A DNA stretch of 15,857 nucleotides from Verrucomicrobia bacterium UBA1731 (GTDB lineage: Bacteria > Verrucomicrobiota > Kiritimatiellia > RFP12 > UBA1067): contig DCIH01000011.1 in assembly GCA_002317575.1 (NCBI GenBank), positions 18,601 through 34,457 of the forward strand, given 5' to 3'. The notes beneath the pieces are model-generated. The model saw nothing but the letters and a program-made list of their open reading frames with translations, was not told the DNA's origin and ran no database searches. The number at the start of each line of letters is the position of its first letter. The first letter of the stretch is position 1. Position numbers and translations under genes: made by a program. Positions 9,012 to 15,582 of this stretch are shown here, one piece after another.

Positions 9012-9263
9012 TTACTTCTTGGCGGGCTTCGCGGGCTCGTTCTTCTGCAGAACGCCGGCCTTGAGAAGCTTGTCGATGAGCTGCTGCATCGAATTGAACG
9101 CGCCGAGGAAACCCTGCGGCGGCATGATGATGCGCATGTTCGATTCGGCCGTGGGGGCCTTGCCGTCTTCCGTGGGCTGAAGCGTCACGAAATCGAAACG
9201 GACCATGCCGCCCGCGAAGTGAATCTGACCAATGCCATCAGCATACAGTTCTTTCTTTTCCAT
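9012..9263 (-). CDS. Small conserved-looking protein at head of adhesin/TolC cassette (DUF3467-like pattern)
   Basis: An 83-residue soluble protein. It has no signal peptide or membrane segment. Visible features are a beta-rich N-terminal half (ELYADGIGQIHFAGGMVRFD at 5-24, followed by FVTLQP), a strand-turn-helix MRIIMPPQGFLGAFNSMQQLIDKLLKAG (43-70), and a Lys/Pro/Ala C-terminal tail. The strand-loop-[RM].[VIM]M.PQ-helix order recalls DUF3467 proteins, but this is a pattern resemblance only. The start at 9263 was chosen because AAGGAAAAGGAAA lies directly upstream. An ATG 27 codons earlier is rejected: it has no ribosome site and would run through the leader hairpin. The gene is first in the minus-strand cassette, about 100 bp before the TolC lipoprotein. 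A cytoplasmic accessory role (chaperone, regulator or export adaptor) is inferred from context alone. Confidence 0.75.
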   Translation of the reverse strand: MEKKELYADGIGQIHFAGGMVRFDFVTLQPTEDGKAPTAESNMRIIMPPQGFLGAFNSMQQLIDKLLKAGVLQKNEPAKPAKK

Positions 9264-9292
9264 TTTCCTTTTCCTTTTTTTTACAGAATCTG

Positions 9293-9309
9293 GGCCGCAA
9301 TCTGCGGCC
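9293..9309 (-). promoter_or_regulatory. Leader hairpin upstream of the small gene
   Basis: GGCCGCA and TGCGGCC form a perfect 7-bp stem with a three-base loop, 30 bases before the ATG at 9263. On the minus strand it is followed by a purine-rich ribosome site, not a T-run, so a terminator is unlikely. It would sit in the 5' untranslated leader of a transcript from the promoter at 9364-9392. Confidence 0.5.
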
Positions 9310-9363
9310 TCGACCCCAACACAAATCACAATGGACAAACCCATTACGTTCTTCGTGGCGCAT

Positions 9364-9392
9364 ATGTTACACCTTTTTTATATCTTTTTCAA
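9364..9392 (-). promoter_or_regulatory. Candidate sigma-70 promoter for the small gene/tolC/adhesin cassette
   Basis: On the minus strand TTGAAA is followed after exactly 17 bases by TAACAT, which predicts a start near 9357 and a leader of about 94 nt. A second, overlapping option is TATAAA inside the spacer with TTGCCT upstream. The segment 9240-9415 is strikingly AT-rich for this genome and includes an A10 run at 9405-9414 (T10 on the minus strand). That run could act as an UP-like element. It has no convincing hairpin in front of it to make it a terminator for the esterase gene. The 192-bp gap 9264-9455 holds only this promoter region and the leader hairpin. Confidence 0.5.
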
Positions 9393-9455
9393 CCATTTGC
9401 AGGCAAAAAAAAAACCAACCGTTCACAGCGCCCAAACACCGTACTCCCGCCGCCG

Positions 9456-11789
9456 TCAACGCTCCGTGGCATCGGGCGCGTCGCATTTCCAAACGGTCTC
9501 CTGGTTCGGCTTCGGCGGCACGTAACCGTGCTGCGAACCCTGCACCCAGAGAATCGACTTCTTCGTGGGAATCGCGTTGTAGAACGCGGCCAGACCGGAC
9601 GGCGGACAGCAATAGTCGCCGATGCCCGCGCGCGTCACTTCCACGGGGCATTTCGCGCGCTTCGCGTGGTTGATCGCGTCGAAATACTCGAGTCCGCGCA
9701 CGTAGGGCAGATGCCAGGTGCCGCGCAACCGCCCGTGCTCGCCCGCACCGAAATCGCACCCCCAGGTGATGGACGGCTTCGCCACCGTGATGCCGTCCAC
9801 GAGATGCATCGCCCACGCCGTCTGCAAACCGCCCTGACTGCCGCCCTCGACGATGAACGTCTTGCCGTCCCACTCGGGCAGCGTCTTCGCCCATTCGCAC
9901 GCGCGCATCATCCTAATCGCCATCTGGTTGAAGTAGGCGTTTTCGGGCACGGCGTTTTCGAACGGCGAGAACGCGTAGATGTGCTTGAGCGTCCCCACCG
10001 AATCGTTGAACTGCGTATAATAGTCGTCCTCGCGCATCAGGTCGAACCCGTGCGCGTTCACGTCGAAGACGATTTCCTTGTCCGAATAGAGCCACGTGTG
10101 CGGCGCGACCGTCCACGGTTCCGCGGGACTGTAGCCCTGCAGGAAAATCTTGATCGGATACTTGCCGGGCTTCTCGGGGACGCCCAGAAAGCCGGTGACG
10201 GGACGCGGCCCCGCGCAGGAAATCTTCACGGCCCACATGGGACACTTCTTCGACGCGTATTTGTGGTCCGCCGGAACAGGCTTGCGCTCAAGGAGCTTCA
10301 TCGGCACGGTCGCGAGCAGCGCCTTCTGCTTCGCCCAGTACGCGTCGAAGTCCGCGGGCTCTTCCGTGGCCTTCTTGATCGCGTCCACGCCGAAACCCGC
10401 GCCGCCGTCGAAGAACGCCCGCCAATGAACCTGCTTGCCGCGCGCGTCGACGATCTGCGCCTGAAGCCGCGCGAAACCGGGCTTCGACATCGTCGCCGTC
10501 TTCACCAGGACCGCGTTCGTGCCGCCGTCCTGCTGGAGCGGCTCGACGCCCTCCTGGTGGAAGCCGTCCTCGGTGTCGAGACGCCACTTGAGCCGCCAGT
10601 CGCCGGCGGGCAGCGCCCCTTCGCGACGCACCGTGATCGTGGCCGTCTCGCCGACCGCATATGAAACGGGATCCGCCTTGTCCGTGACGCCCTTCAGAAG
10701 CACGGCGTCGAACGCGGGATCGTCCTGGTTCGTCCAGCCGTGGAAATCGGCGAAGTCCATGTACTGCTTCCAGTCCTCGGGCGAGAGCGCGTGGCCGCCC
10801 GGACGGCAATGGTAGTGCACCCGGAGCGGATCGTACCACGCGCGGGACGCGAGACGGAGCGCAAGCTCCTCGCCCTGCGGACCGGCCCAATAGTCCTCCG
10901 CGCCGCTGCCCACCGCCACGAGGCGCGGCGACGTGAGCGCGATGAGCTGGTGGTTGTCGAACGGCAGCTCCAGGTCCTTGCCCGCCCAGCGCGTCGCGTA
11001 GTTCGGCGCGAACCAGTACGGGAAATTCCGGACGATGTCCGCAATCTTCTCGGAGCCCGGGATGTCCATGTTGTTCATCCGCGCGCCGGAGTTGCCGCTG
11101 CCGTTGGAAATCGCCATCGCGAAGCGCGTGTCCGTGGCACCGGTCCACAGCGCCGTCTTGCCGCCGCGGGAGTGTCCGATCACCGCCACCTTGGACGCGT
11201 CCAGACGCTTCTCCGTTTCGATCCAGTCCAAGACGCGGCTCGCCGCGAGCGCCCACGCGGAAATCGCGCCCCAGCCGTCCGCGGAACGTTCAATGCCGTC
11301 GAACGACGACTTGTCGTCCGGGAACACGCTGTTGTGCCAGAACATTGCCACGGCGTATCCGCGCGCGAGCACGTTCGTGACGGGAATACGCGGGAACGGC
11401 TGGTTGAGCTGGCCGTACACGCCCGGATCGCCGAGATCGCCCTTCACGGCGTCCACGGGACGGAGCGAAACGAACACGAACGCCGGGGACGGTTTCTTGC
11501 GGTCCGGCATCAGCACGACGCAGTTGAAGTTCGTCTCCCCGCGCGGCGTCATCGTGTTGAGGCGAACGACCTTCCGGACGGCCTTGAGATCGGGCAGTTT
11601 CGTTTCCTCGACGACTTCCGCCCTAGGCTTGAAATCGGGAAACGCGGGCCGCCGCCCGAACACGTTCTCCTCGAAAAGCGCGAGCGTTTTCGCCCGGCTG
11701 CCCAGGAACCCCGGCACGTTCACCGGTTCGATCGCCCCCGCGCAAAACGCCACCAGCGCCGCGCCCGCCAACAAAAGATTTTTGCTCAT
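9456..11789 (-). CDS. Secreted two-domain carbohydrate esterase: CE15 glucuronoyl esterase fused to CE7/AXE1 acetyl esterase
   Basis: A 777-residue protein. Residues 1-19 are a Sec signal (MSKNLLLAGAALVAFCAGA). Residues about 23-352 are a CE15 glucuronoyl esterase: GHSRGGKTALWTGA with Ser207 and oxyanion Arg208, NGSGNSGA, FPYWFAPNY, SGAEDYW with Glu298, and PGGHALS with His333. Such enzymes cut ester links between glucuronoxylan and lignin. Residues about 365-465 form a beta-sandwich-like linker. Residues about 478-760 are a CE7/AXE1 acetyl (xylan) esterase: VEGGSQGG with Ser651, AGIGDYCCPPSG with Asp725, QGSQHGY with His754. Both triads look complete. The ATG at 11789 is preferred over one at 11807, because the latter lies upstream of a perfect extended -10 and the signal peptide begins cleanly at 11789. 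Transcribed divergently from a two-component system. Substrate specificity is inferred from family. Confidence 0.92.
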   Translation of the reverse strand: MSKNLLLAGAALVAFCAGAIEPVNVPGFLGSRAKTLALFEENVFGRRPAFPDFKPRAEVVEETKLPDLKAVRKVVRLNTMTPRGETNFNCVVLMPDRKKPSPAFVFVSLRPVDAVKGDLGDPGVYGQLNQPFPRIPVTNVLARGYAVAMFWHNSVFPDDKSSFDGIERSADGWGAISAWALAASRVLDWIETEKRLDASKVAVIGHSRGGKTALWTGATDTRFAMAISNGSGNSGARMNNMDIPGSEKIADIVRNFPYWFAPNYATRWAGKDLELPFDNHQLIALTSPRLVAVGSGAEDYWAGPQGEELALRLASRAWYDPLRVHYHCRPGGHALSPEDWKQYMDFADFHGWTNQDDPAFDAVLLKGVTDKADPVSYAVGETATITVRREGALPAGDWRLKWRLDTEDGFHQEGVEPLQQDGGTNAVLVKTATMSKPGFARLQAQIVDARGKQVHWRAFFDGGAGFGVDAIKKATEEPADFDAYWAKQKALLATVPMKLLERKPVPADHKYASKKCPMWAVKISCAGPRPVTGFLGVPEKPGKYPIKIFLQGYSPAEPWTVAPHTWLYSDKEIVFDVNAHGFDLMREDDYYTQFNDSVGTLKHIYAFSPFENAVPENAYFNQMAIRMMRACEWAKTLPEWDGKTFIVEGGSQGGLQTAWAMHLVDGITVAKPSITWGCDFGAGEHGRLRGTWHLPYVRGLEYFDAINHAKRAKCPVEVTRAGIGDYCCPPSGLAAFYNAIPTKKSILWVQGSQHGYVPPKPNQETVWKCDAPDATER

Positions 11790-11795
11790 GCGCGC

Positions 11796-11804
11796 ATTAT
11801 ACCA
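11796..11804 (-). promoter_or_regulatory. Extended -10 promoter of the esterase gene, likely leaderless transcript
   Basis: The minus strand reads TGGTATAAT followed by six bases and the ATG: a perfect -10 with the TGn extension. Seven bases downstream of the -10 is the A of the start codon (11789), and no ribosome site lies between them. No clear -35 is visible, as is usual for extended -10 promoters. Confidence 0.7.
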
Positions 11805-11813
11805 CATATGTGG
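11802..11813. promoter_or_regulatory. Perfect palindrome CCACATATGTGG, candidate operator
   Basis: A 12-bp perfect inverted repeat overlaps the TGG extension and spacer of the esterase promoter. A dimeric regulator bound here would cover the RNA-polymerase site, which suits repression. No second copy was seen in the divergent region. Confidence 0.5.
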
Positions 11814-11842
11814 AGCCGTTCGTCCCGAACTGCGGCTGGAGG

Positions 11843-11860
11843 TTTACCCATTTTTTACCC
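11843..11860 (-). promoter_or_regulatory. Direct repeat GGGTAAA x2 with 11-bp period, candidate activator site
   Basis: GGGTAAA occurs twice on the minus strand (11854-11860 and 11843-11849) with starts 11 bp apart, close to one helical turn. This places it at about -54 to -71 relative to the predicted esterase start, a usual position for an activator. The linked response regulator is a possible binder, by inference only. The rest of the 237-bp divergent gap (11861-12009) shows no gene or clear site. Confidence 0.35.
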
Positions 11861-12009
11861 GCCTCGAAAGGATCACATGCCATCAGAGCACCCCGGCGAA
11901 GACGAAGCGCCGTGGGGCCGGAGGCCGACCGAGCGGCGCGGACAGGCATACCCATACGGCCGATCATGCACGCGCCGGCCGCATCGGGAAATCGGACGAA
12001 CGACAAACG

Positions 12010-12018
12010 TGGTAGAAT
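12010..12018 (+). promoter_or_regulatory. Extended -10 promoter of the histidine-kinase gene, near-leaderless
   Basis: TGGTAGAAT (five of six -10 bases plus the TG extension) ends nine bases before the ATG at 12027. The predicted transcription start near 12025 leaves a leader of about two bases. No Shine-Dalgarno precedes the ATG. The core GTGGTAkAATrCG is shared with the divergent esterase promoter. Confidence 0.6.
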
Positions 12019-12026
12019 ACGGGGCC

Positions 12027-13898
12027 ATGAACCGATTCTGGATCCTGACCGTTTTTCTGGCGCAATGCGCGGCAGGCGCCACGGCGACGAACGCCGTGCG
12101 CGCGGTGCGCATCGGCGCGCTCGACCCGCAGCGCGACCACGTCACGAATGTGCGCACGCAAGGCACCGTCGTGGATGTGTTTTCGGACGACCTCGATCCG
12201 ATGTACGATGTGCTGATGCTCAAGGACGGCTCGGACCTGATGCCCGCGTTCGTGCCGCGCGTCGTGGGCGCGGAAGCCACACGCCGCGCGACCTGGCTCG
12301 ACGCGGAGGTGTCGGTCGAGGGCGTCTACGAAAACCACATCGAAGGCGAACGCCAGTTCACGGGGCCTTTCGTGGGCGTCCATTCCGCCGAATGCGTGCG
12401 CGTCGTCACACCCGCGCCCGCCCCTTTCGCCGTACCCGAACTCGTGCTCCCCAGCCACTATGTGAGCGCGGACGCGGTGCTGCGGCTCGGACGCCGCCGC
12501 GTCACCGGCGAAGTGCTCGCCGCCTGGAACGGCAACCGCATGCTCGTGCGCGCCAACATCGCGCACGACGACGACACCAAGCCGTATGTCCTGTCGCGCA
12601 CGCCGCGCATCGTGGGCGTCGAACTCCACGACACCGCGGAACTGCCGGCCAGCGGCGCGCATGTCACGGTGGACGGCTACCCCACGACGGACGTGTTCCT
12701 CCATCTGCGCAAGGCGCGCTTCCGCGTGGAAGCGGACGGCCCCGCCGCGTCGTCCGCCGCCGCGGCGCCCGTGCGCACCACGCCGCGCGAAATCGTCCGT
12801 CACCGGCGCGGCCGCCCCACGTTCACGTTGCGCGACCACGGCAAGCTCGTGACCATCACGGGCGTCGTCCGGTCCATGCCCGCCGAAAACGACGCAAACC
12901 GCCGCCTGATCCTCGAATGCGAAGGCGACCTCGTACCCGTTGACGCGAGCGCGCATCCGGACACTTTTGCGGATGTCGTCATCGGATGCGTCGTCGACGT
13001 CACGGGCGTGTGCGTGCTCGAATCGACGGGCGCCGGCGGACTCGACGTCTTTCCGCGCATCACGGGCTTCACGCTCGTGCCGCGCGACGCGCACGACGTG
13101 CGCGTCGTCGACAGGCCGCCGTGGTGGACGCCGGCGCGCCTGCTCGTGCTGATCGCCGTGCTCGCGCTCGCGCTCGTGGCCTTTCTCGTGTGGAACGTGC
13201 TTCTGCGGCGTCTTGCGGACCGCCGCGGCCGCGAACTCGCCCGCGCGTCGATCGCACGCGCGGCCTCGCAGCTCAAACTCGACGAGCGCACACGCCTCGC
13301 CGCAGAGCTCCACGACTCGATCGCGCAGAACCTCACCGGCGCGTCGATGGAGCTGCGCACCGCGAAACGCGCGCTCGCGGCCGACGCGGCCGCGGCTGCG
13401 GACCACCTCGACTTCGCACTCAAGGCAATCGACGCCTCGCGCGGCGACGTCCGCAACTGCATCTGGGACCTCAGGAACCGCGCGCTGGACGCCGAACGCC
13501 TGGACGAAGCCGTGCGCACCACGCTGCAGCCGCACCTGGGCGGCGCGCAGCTGGCCGTGCGTTTCTTCGTGCCGCGCAACCGCCTTTCCGACAGTGCCGC
13601 ACACGCGCTTCTGTGCGCGCTTCGGGAACTTTCCGTGAACGCGTTCCGGCACGGCGGCGCCAAGCGCCTGCGCATCGCGGGCGTCGTGGACGGCGACATC
13701 CTGAAGTGTTCCGTGCGGGACGACGGCTGCGGCTTCGACCCCGCGCGGGCCCCCGGCATGGAGCAGGGCCATTTCGGCCTTCAGGGCGTGCGCGAGCGCG
13801 TGCGCGGACTCAAAGGTTCGTTTAACATCGTCAGCGCCCCCGGCCGCGGCGCCAAGGCCATTGTCACCGTGCCGTTGAACGAGGAGATTCCGTCATGA
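12027..13898 (+). CDS. Membrane sensor histidine kinase (HisKA_3/NarX class) with periplasmic OB-like triple module
   Basis: A 623-residue sensor kinase. Residues 1-22 are a signal sequence (ILTVFLAQCAAGATA). Residues about 25-360 are periplasmic and seem to hold three similar OB-fold-like modules (about 28-125, 150-235, 262-355), each with a TG.V or QG.V strand followed by a V.V.G strand. PPWWTP (364-369) precedes one membrane helix at about 370-392. The cytoplasmic part has a HisKA_3 dimerisation helix with RTRLAAELHD (His429 is the phosphate acceptor), then a HATPase domain with the N box LRELSVNAFRHG (Asn538), DDGCGF (565-570) and GHFGLQGVRERV. The ATG at 12027 fits the signal peptide and promoter; the frame stays open far upstream only as an antisense shadow of the esterase. 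The stop overlaps the response-regulator start (ATGA). The ligand is unknown; the divergent esterase gene suggests a polysaccharide-derived cue. Confidence 0.9.
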   Translation: MNRFWILTVFLAQCAAGATATNAVRAVRIGALDPQRDHVTNVRTQGTVVDVFSDDLDPMYDVLMLKDGSDLMPAFVPRVVGAEATRRATWLDAEVSVEGVYENHIEGERQFTGPFVGVHSAECVRVVTPAPAPFAVPELVLPSHYVSADAVLRLGRRRVTGEVLAAWNGNRMLVRANIAHDDDTKPYVLSRTPRIVGVELHDTAELPASGAHVTVDGYPTTDVFLHLRKARFRVEADGPAASSAAAAPVRTTPREIVRHRRGRPTFTLRDHGKLVTITGVVRSMPAENDANRRLILECEGDLVPVDASAHPDTFADVVIGCVVDVTGVCVLESTGAGGLDVFPRITGFTLVPRDAHDVRVVDRPPWWTPARLLVLIAVLALALVAFLVWNVLLRRLADRRGRELARASIARAASQLKLDERTRLAAELHDSIAQNLTGASMELRTAKRALAADAAAAADHLDFALKAIDASRGDVRNCIWDLRNRALDAERLDEAVRTTLQPHLGGAQLAVRFFVPRNRLSDSAAHALLCALRELSVNAFRHGGAKRLRIAGVVDGDILKCSVRDDGCGFDPARAPGMEQGHFGLQGVRERVRGLKGSFNIVSAPGRGAKAIVTVPLNEEIPS

Positions 13899-14515
13899 AT
13901 CCGATTCGCATTCTGATCGCCGACGACCACAAGATCGTCCGCATGGGCCTCACGGCGCTCGTGGAGGCCGAGCCCGACCTGGCGGTCGTGGGCGAAGCCG
14001 AGGACGGCGAAGCCGCCGTCCAGCGCGCGCTTGAAACGAAACCCGATGTGGTGGTAATGGACCTCATGATGCCTGGCTTGGACGGCGCGTCCGCGACGGC
14101 CAAACTGCACGCGGCGCTGCCAAGCGCAAAAGTGGTGATTCTCACATCCTTCAGCACGTCGGACGGCATCGCACGCGCGCTGGAGGCGGGCGCCAACGGC
14201 GCCATCCTCAAGACGGCGGAGGACGATTCCATTCTGACGGCGCTGCGCGCGGTGGCGAACGGCAAAAAATTCCTTTCGCCCGAGATCAAGCGCATGATGG
14301 CGAACGATCCGCCCGTGGATCCCCTTTCCGCGCGCCAGCTGGAGATTCTCGCGTGCCTGGTGCGGGGACTTTCGAACGCCGAAATCGCGCAGCAGCTCGG
14401 CATCAGCGCGTCGGTCGTGCGCGAACATCTCTACACGGTGTTCGAAAAGCTCGGCGCCGCCAACCGCGCGGAAGCCGTCGCCATCGCCCTCCGCAAGCAG
14501 CTGATCAGACCGTGA
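13895..14515 (+). CDS. NarL/FixJ-family response regulator (receiver + LuxR HTH)
   Basis: A 206-residue DNA-binding response regulator. Residues 1-120 are the receiver: acidic pair Asp10/Asp11 in LIADDHK, phosphorylated Asp56 in VVMDLMMPG, Thr84 in VILTSF and Lys106 in AILKTAE. Residues about 142-203 are a LuxR-type helix-turn-helix (LSARQLEILACLVRGLSNAEI, then LGISASVVREHLYTVFEKLG). The canonical recognition-helix Thr-Val-Lys is replaced here by Ser-Val-Val-Arg. The ATG overlaps the kinase stop by four bases, and GAGGAG lies eight bases upstream, so production is coupled to the kinase and the two are a cognate pair. The gene ends by overlapping the convergent ispG coding end by 11 bp. Targets are unknown; the divergent esterase promoter and the pair's own promoter are the closest candidates. 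Confidence 0.93.
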   Translation: MNPIRILIADDHKIVRMGLTALVEAEPDLAVVGEAEDGEAAVQRALETKPDVVVMDLMMPGLDGASATAKLHAALPSAKVVILTSFSTSDGIARALEAGANGAILKTAEDDSILTALRAVANGKKFLSPEIKRMMANDPPVDPLSARQLEILACLVRGLSNAEIAQQLGISASVVREHLYTVFEKLGAANRAEAVAIALRKQLIRP

Positions 14516-15581
14516 AACCGCGCACCGCGGCGAGTACGGCGTCCACGGCGTCCGCTTCTGCCACCTTCTTCACGAGCGCGCCGCGCACATAGAGGAGAAA
14601 TTCCTTTTCGCCGCCGCACAGCGCCACGTCCGCGCCCTTCGCCTCGCCCGGCCCGTTCACGACGCAACCCATCACGGCCACATGTGGCAGCTTCGCCCCC
14701 GGACGCTCGCGGTAAAGCGCCTCCAGCGCCTGCTCCACGCGCGCCGCCGTGCCGAAGAGATCGCAGCGCGTGCGCCCGCAGGTGGGACAGCTCGTAATCG
14801 AAGGACCGGGCGCCCTCATGCCGAGCGCGCGCAGAATCTCGAGCCCCACCTTCACTTCCGTTTCAGGCACGTCGGTGAGGGACACGCGGATCGTGTCGCC
14901 GATCCCTTCGGAAAGCAAAATGCCGAGTGCGACGGAATTGCGCACCGTGCCGGGGATGAACGTGCCCGCCTCCGTGACGCCCAGATGGAGCGGACAATCC
15001 GTCCGCTCGGCCAAGAGCCGATACGTCTCCAGCATGCGCGCGACGTCGCTCGCCTTCGCGGAAATGACCACGTCGCGAAACCCTTCGTCCTCCAAAAGCT
15101 TCAAATGCTGCAGCGCGGACTCGACGAGCGCCGCCGGCGTCGCGGATCCGTGCTTCGCGAAAAGTGCCTTGTCCAAACTGCCGCCGTTCACGCCGATGCG
15201 GATCGGAACGCCCTTCGCCTTCGCGGCGCGCGCCACGGCCTGCACCTTGTCGCGGCCGCCGATGTTGCCGGGGTTGAGGCGCAGCGCGTCCACGCCCGCA
15301 TCAATGGACGCCAAGGCGCAGCGGTAGTCGAAGTGAATGTCGGCCACGAGCGGCACGGGCGAACGGCGACGGACCTCGCCGAGCGTTTTCGCGGCTTCGA
15401 CATCCGGCACGGTGAGCCGCACCACGTCCGCCCCCGCGGCGGCGCACGCTTCAAGATGCGCGATAAGCGCGTTCGCGTCGTGCGGATCGTCGTTCAGCAT
15501 CGTCTGCACGCTCACCGGCGCGCCGCCGCCAAGCGGCAGAGACCCGATTTTCAGCGCGCGCGTCTGATTCCGCGTGAACAC
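14505..15581 (-). CDS. ispG: 4-hydroxy-3-methylbut-2-en-1-yl diphosphate synthase (flavodoxin/ferredoxin-dependent), IspG/GcpE
   Basis: A 358-residue enzyme of the MEP isoprenoid pathway. It converts MEcPP to HMBPP with a 4Fe-4S cluster in the cytoplasm. The N-terminal TIM barrel is recognised by APVSVQTMLNDDPHD, VPLVADIHFDYR, RLNPGNIGGRDK, IRIGVNGGSLD, LHLGVTEAG and GTVRNSVALGILL. The C-terminal cluster domain has SCPTCGR (Cys265, Cys268) and GCVVNGPGEAK (Cys306, Glu313), the three cysteine ligands and the glutamate. The length is that of the short bacterial form without the central insert. The start is GTG at 15581, one base after the lepA stop. AAGGAG inside the last codons of lepA (15589-15594) lies seven bases ahead, so translational coupling to lepA is likely. 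The stop lies inside the end of the convergent response-regulator gene. Confidence 0.97.
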   Translation of the reverse strand: MFTRNQTRALKIGSLPLGGGAPVSVQTMLNDDPHDANALIAHLEACAAAGADVVRLTVPDVEAAKTLGEVRRRSPVPLVADIHFDYRCALASIDAGVDALRLNPGNIGGRDKVQAVARAAKAKGVPIRIGVNGGSLDKALFAKHGSATPAALVESALQHLKLLEDEGFRDVVISAKASDVARMLETYRLLAERTDCPLHLGVTEAGTFIPGTVRNSVALGILLSEGIGDTIRVSLTDVPETEVKVGLEILRALGMRAPGPSITSCPTCGRTRCDLFGTAARVEQALEALYRERPGAKLPHVAVMGCVVNGPGEAKGADVALCGGEKEFLLYVRGALVKKVAEADAVDAVLAAVRGFTV

Positions 15582-15582
15582 G

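Noticed and set aside
9264..9344. Earlier ATG (9344) for the small gene
   Set aside because: No ribosome site, and the added residues run through the leader hairpin and poly-purine site. The ATG at 9263 has a good Shine-Dalgarno.
9405..9455. Intrinsic terminator after the esterase using the T10 run
   Set aside because: No stable GC stem could be paired immediately before the T-run.
10740..12026. Upstream extension of the kinase frame to 10740
   Set aside because: The extension is Arg/His-rich, lies antisense to the esterase, and would hide the clear signal peptide and promoter at 12010-12029.
11964..13772. Long minus-strand frame opposite the kinase (602 codons)
   Set aside because: Ala/Arg/Val/His-rich antisense shadow with no recognisable motif; the plus strand encodes an intact kinase.
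14671..14682. Palindrome GCCACATGTGGC resembling the esterase operator
   Set aside because: It lies inside ispG, codes for conserved-region residues (HVA), and differs at the centre from CCACATATGTGG; probably coincidental.
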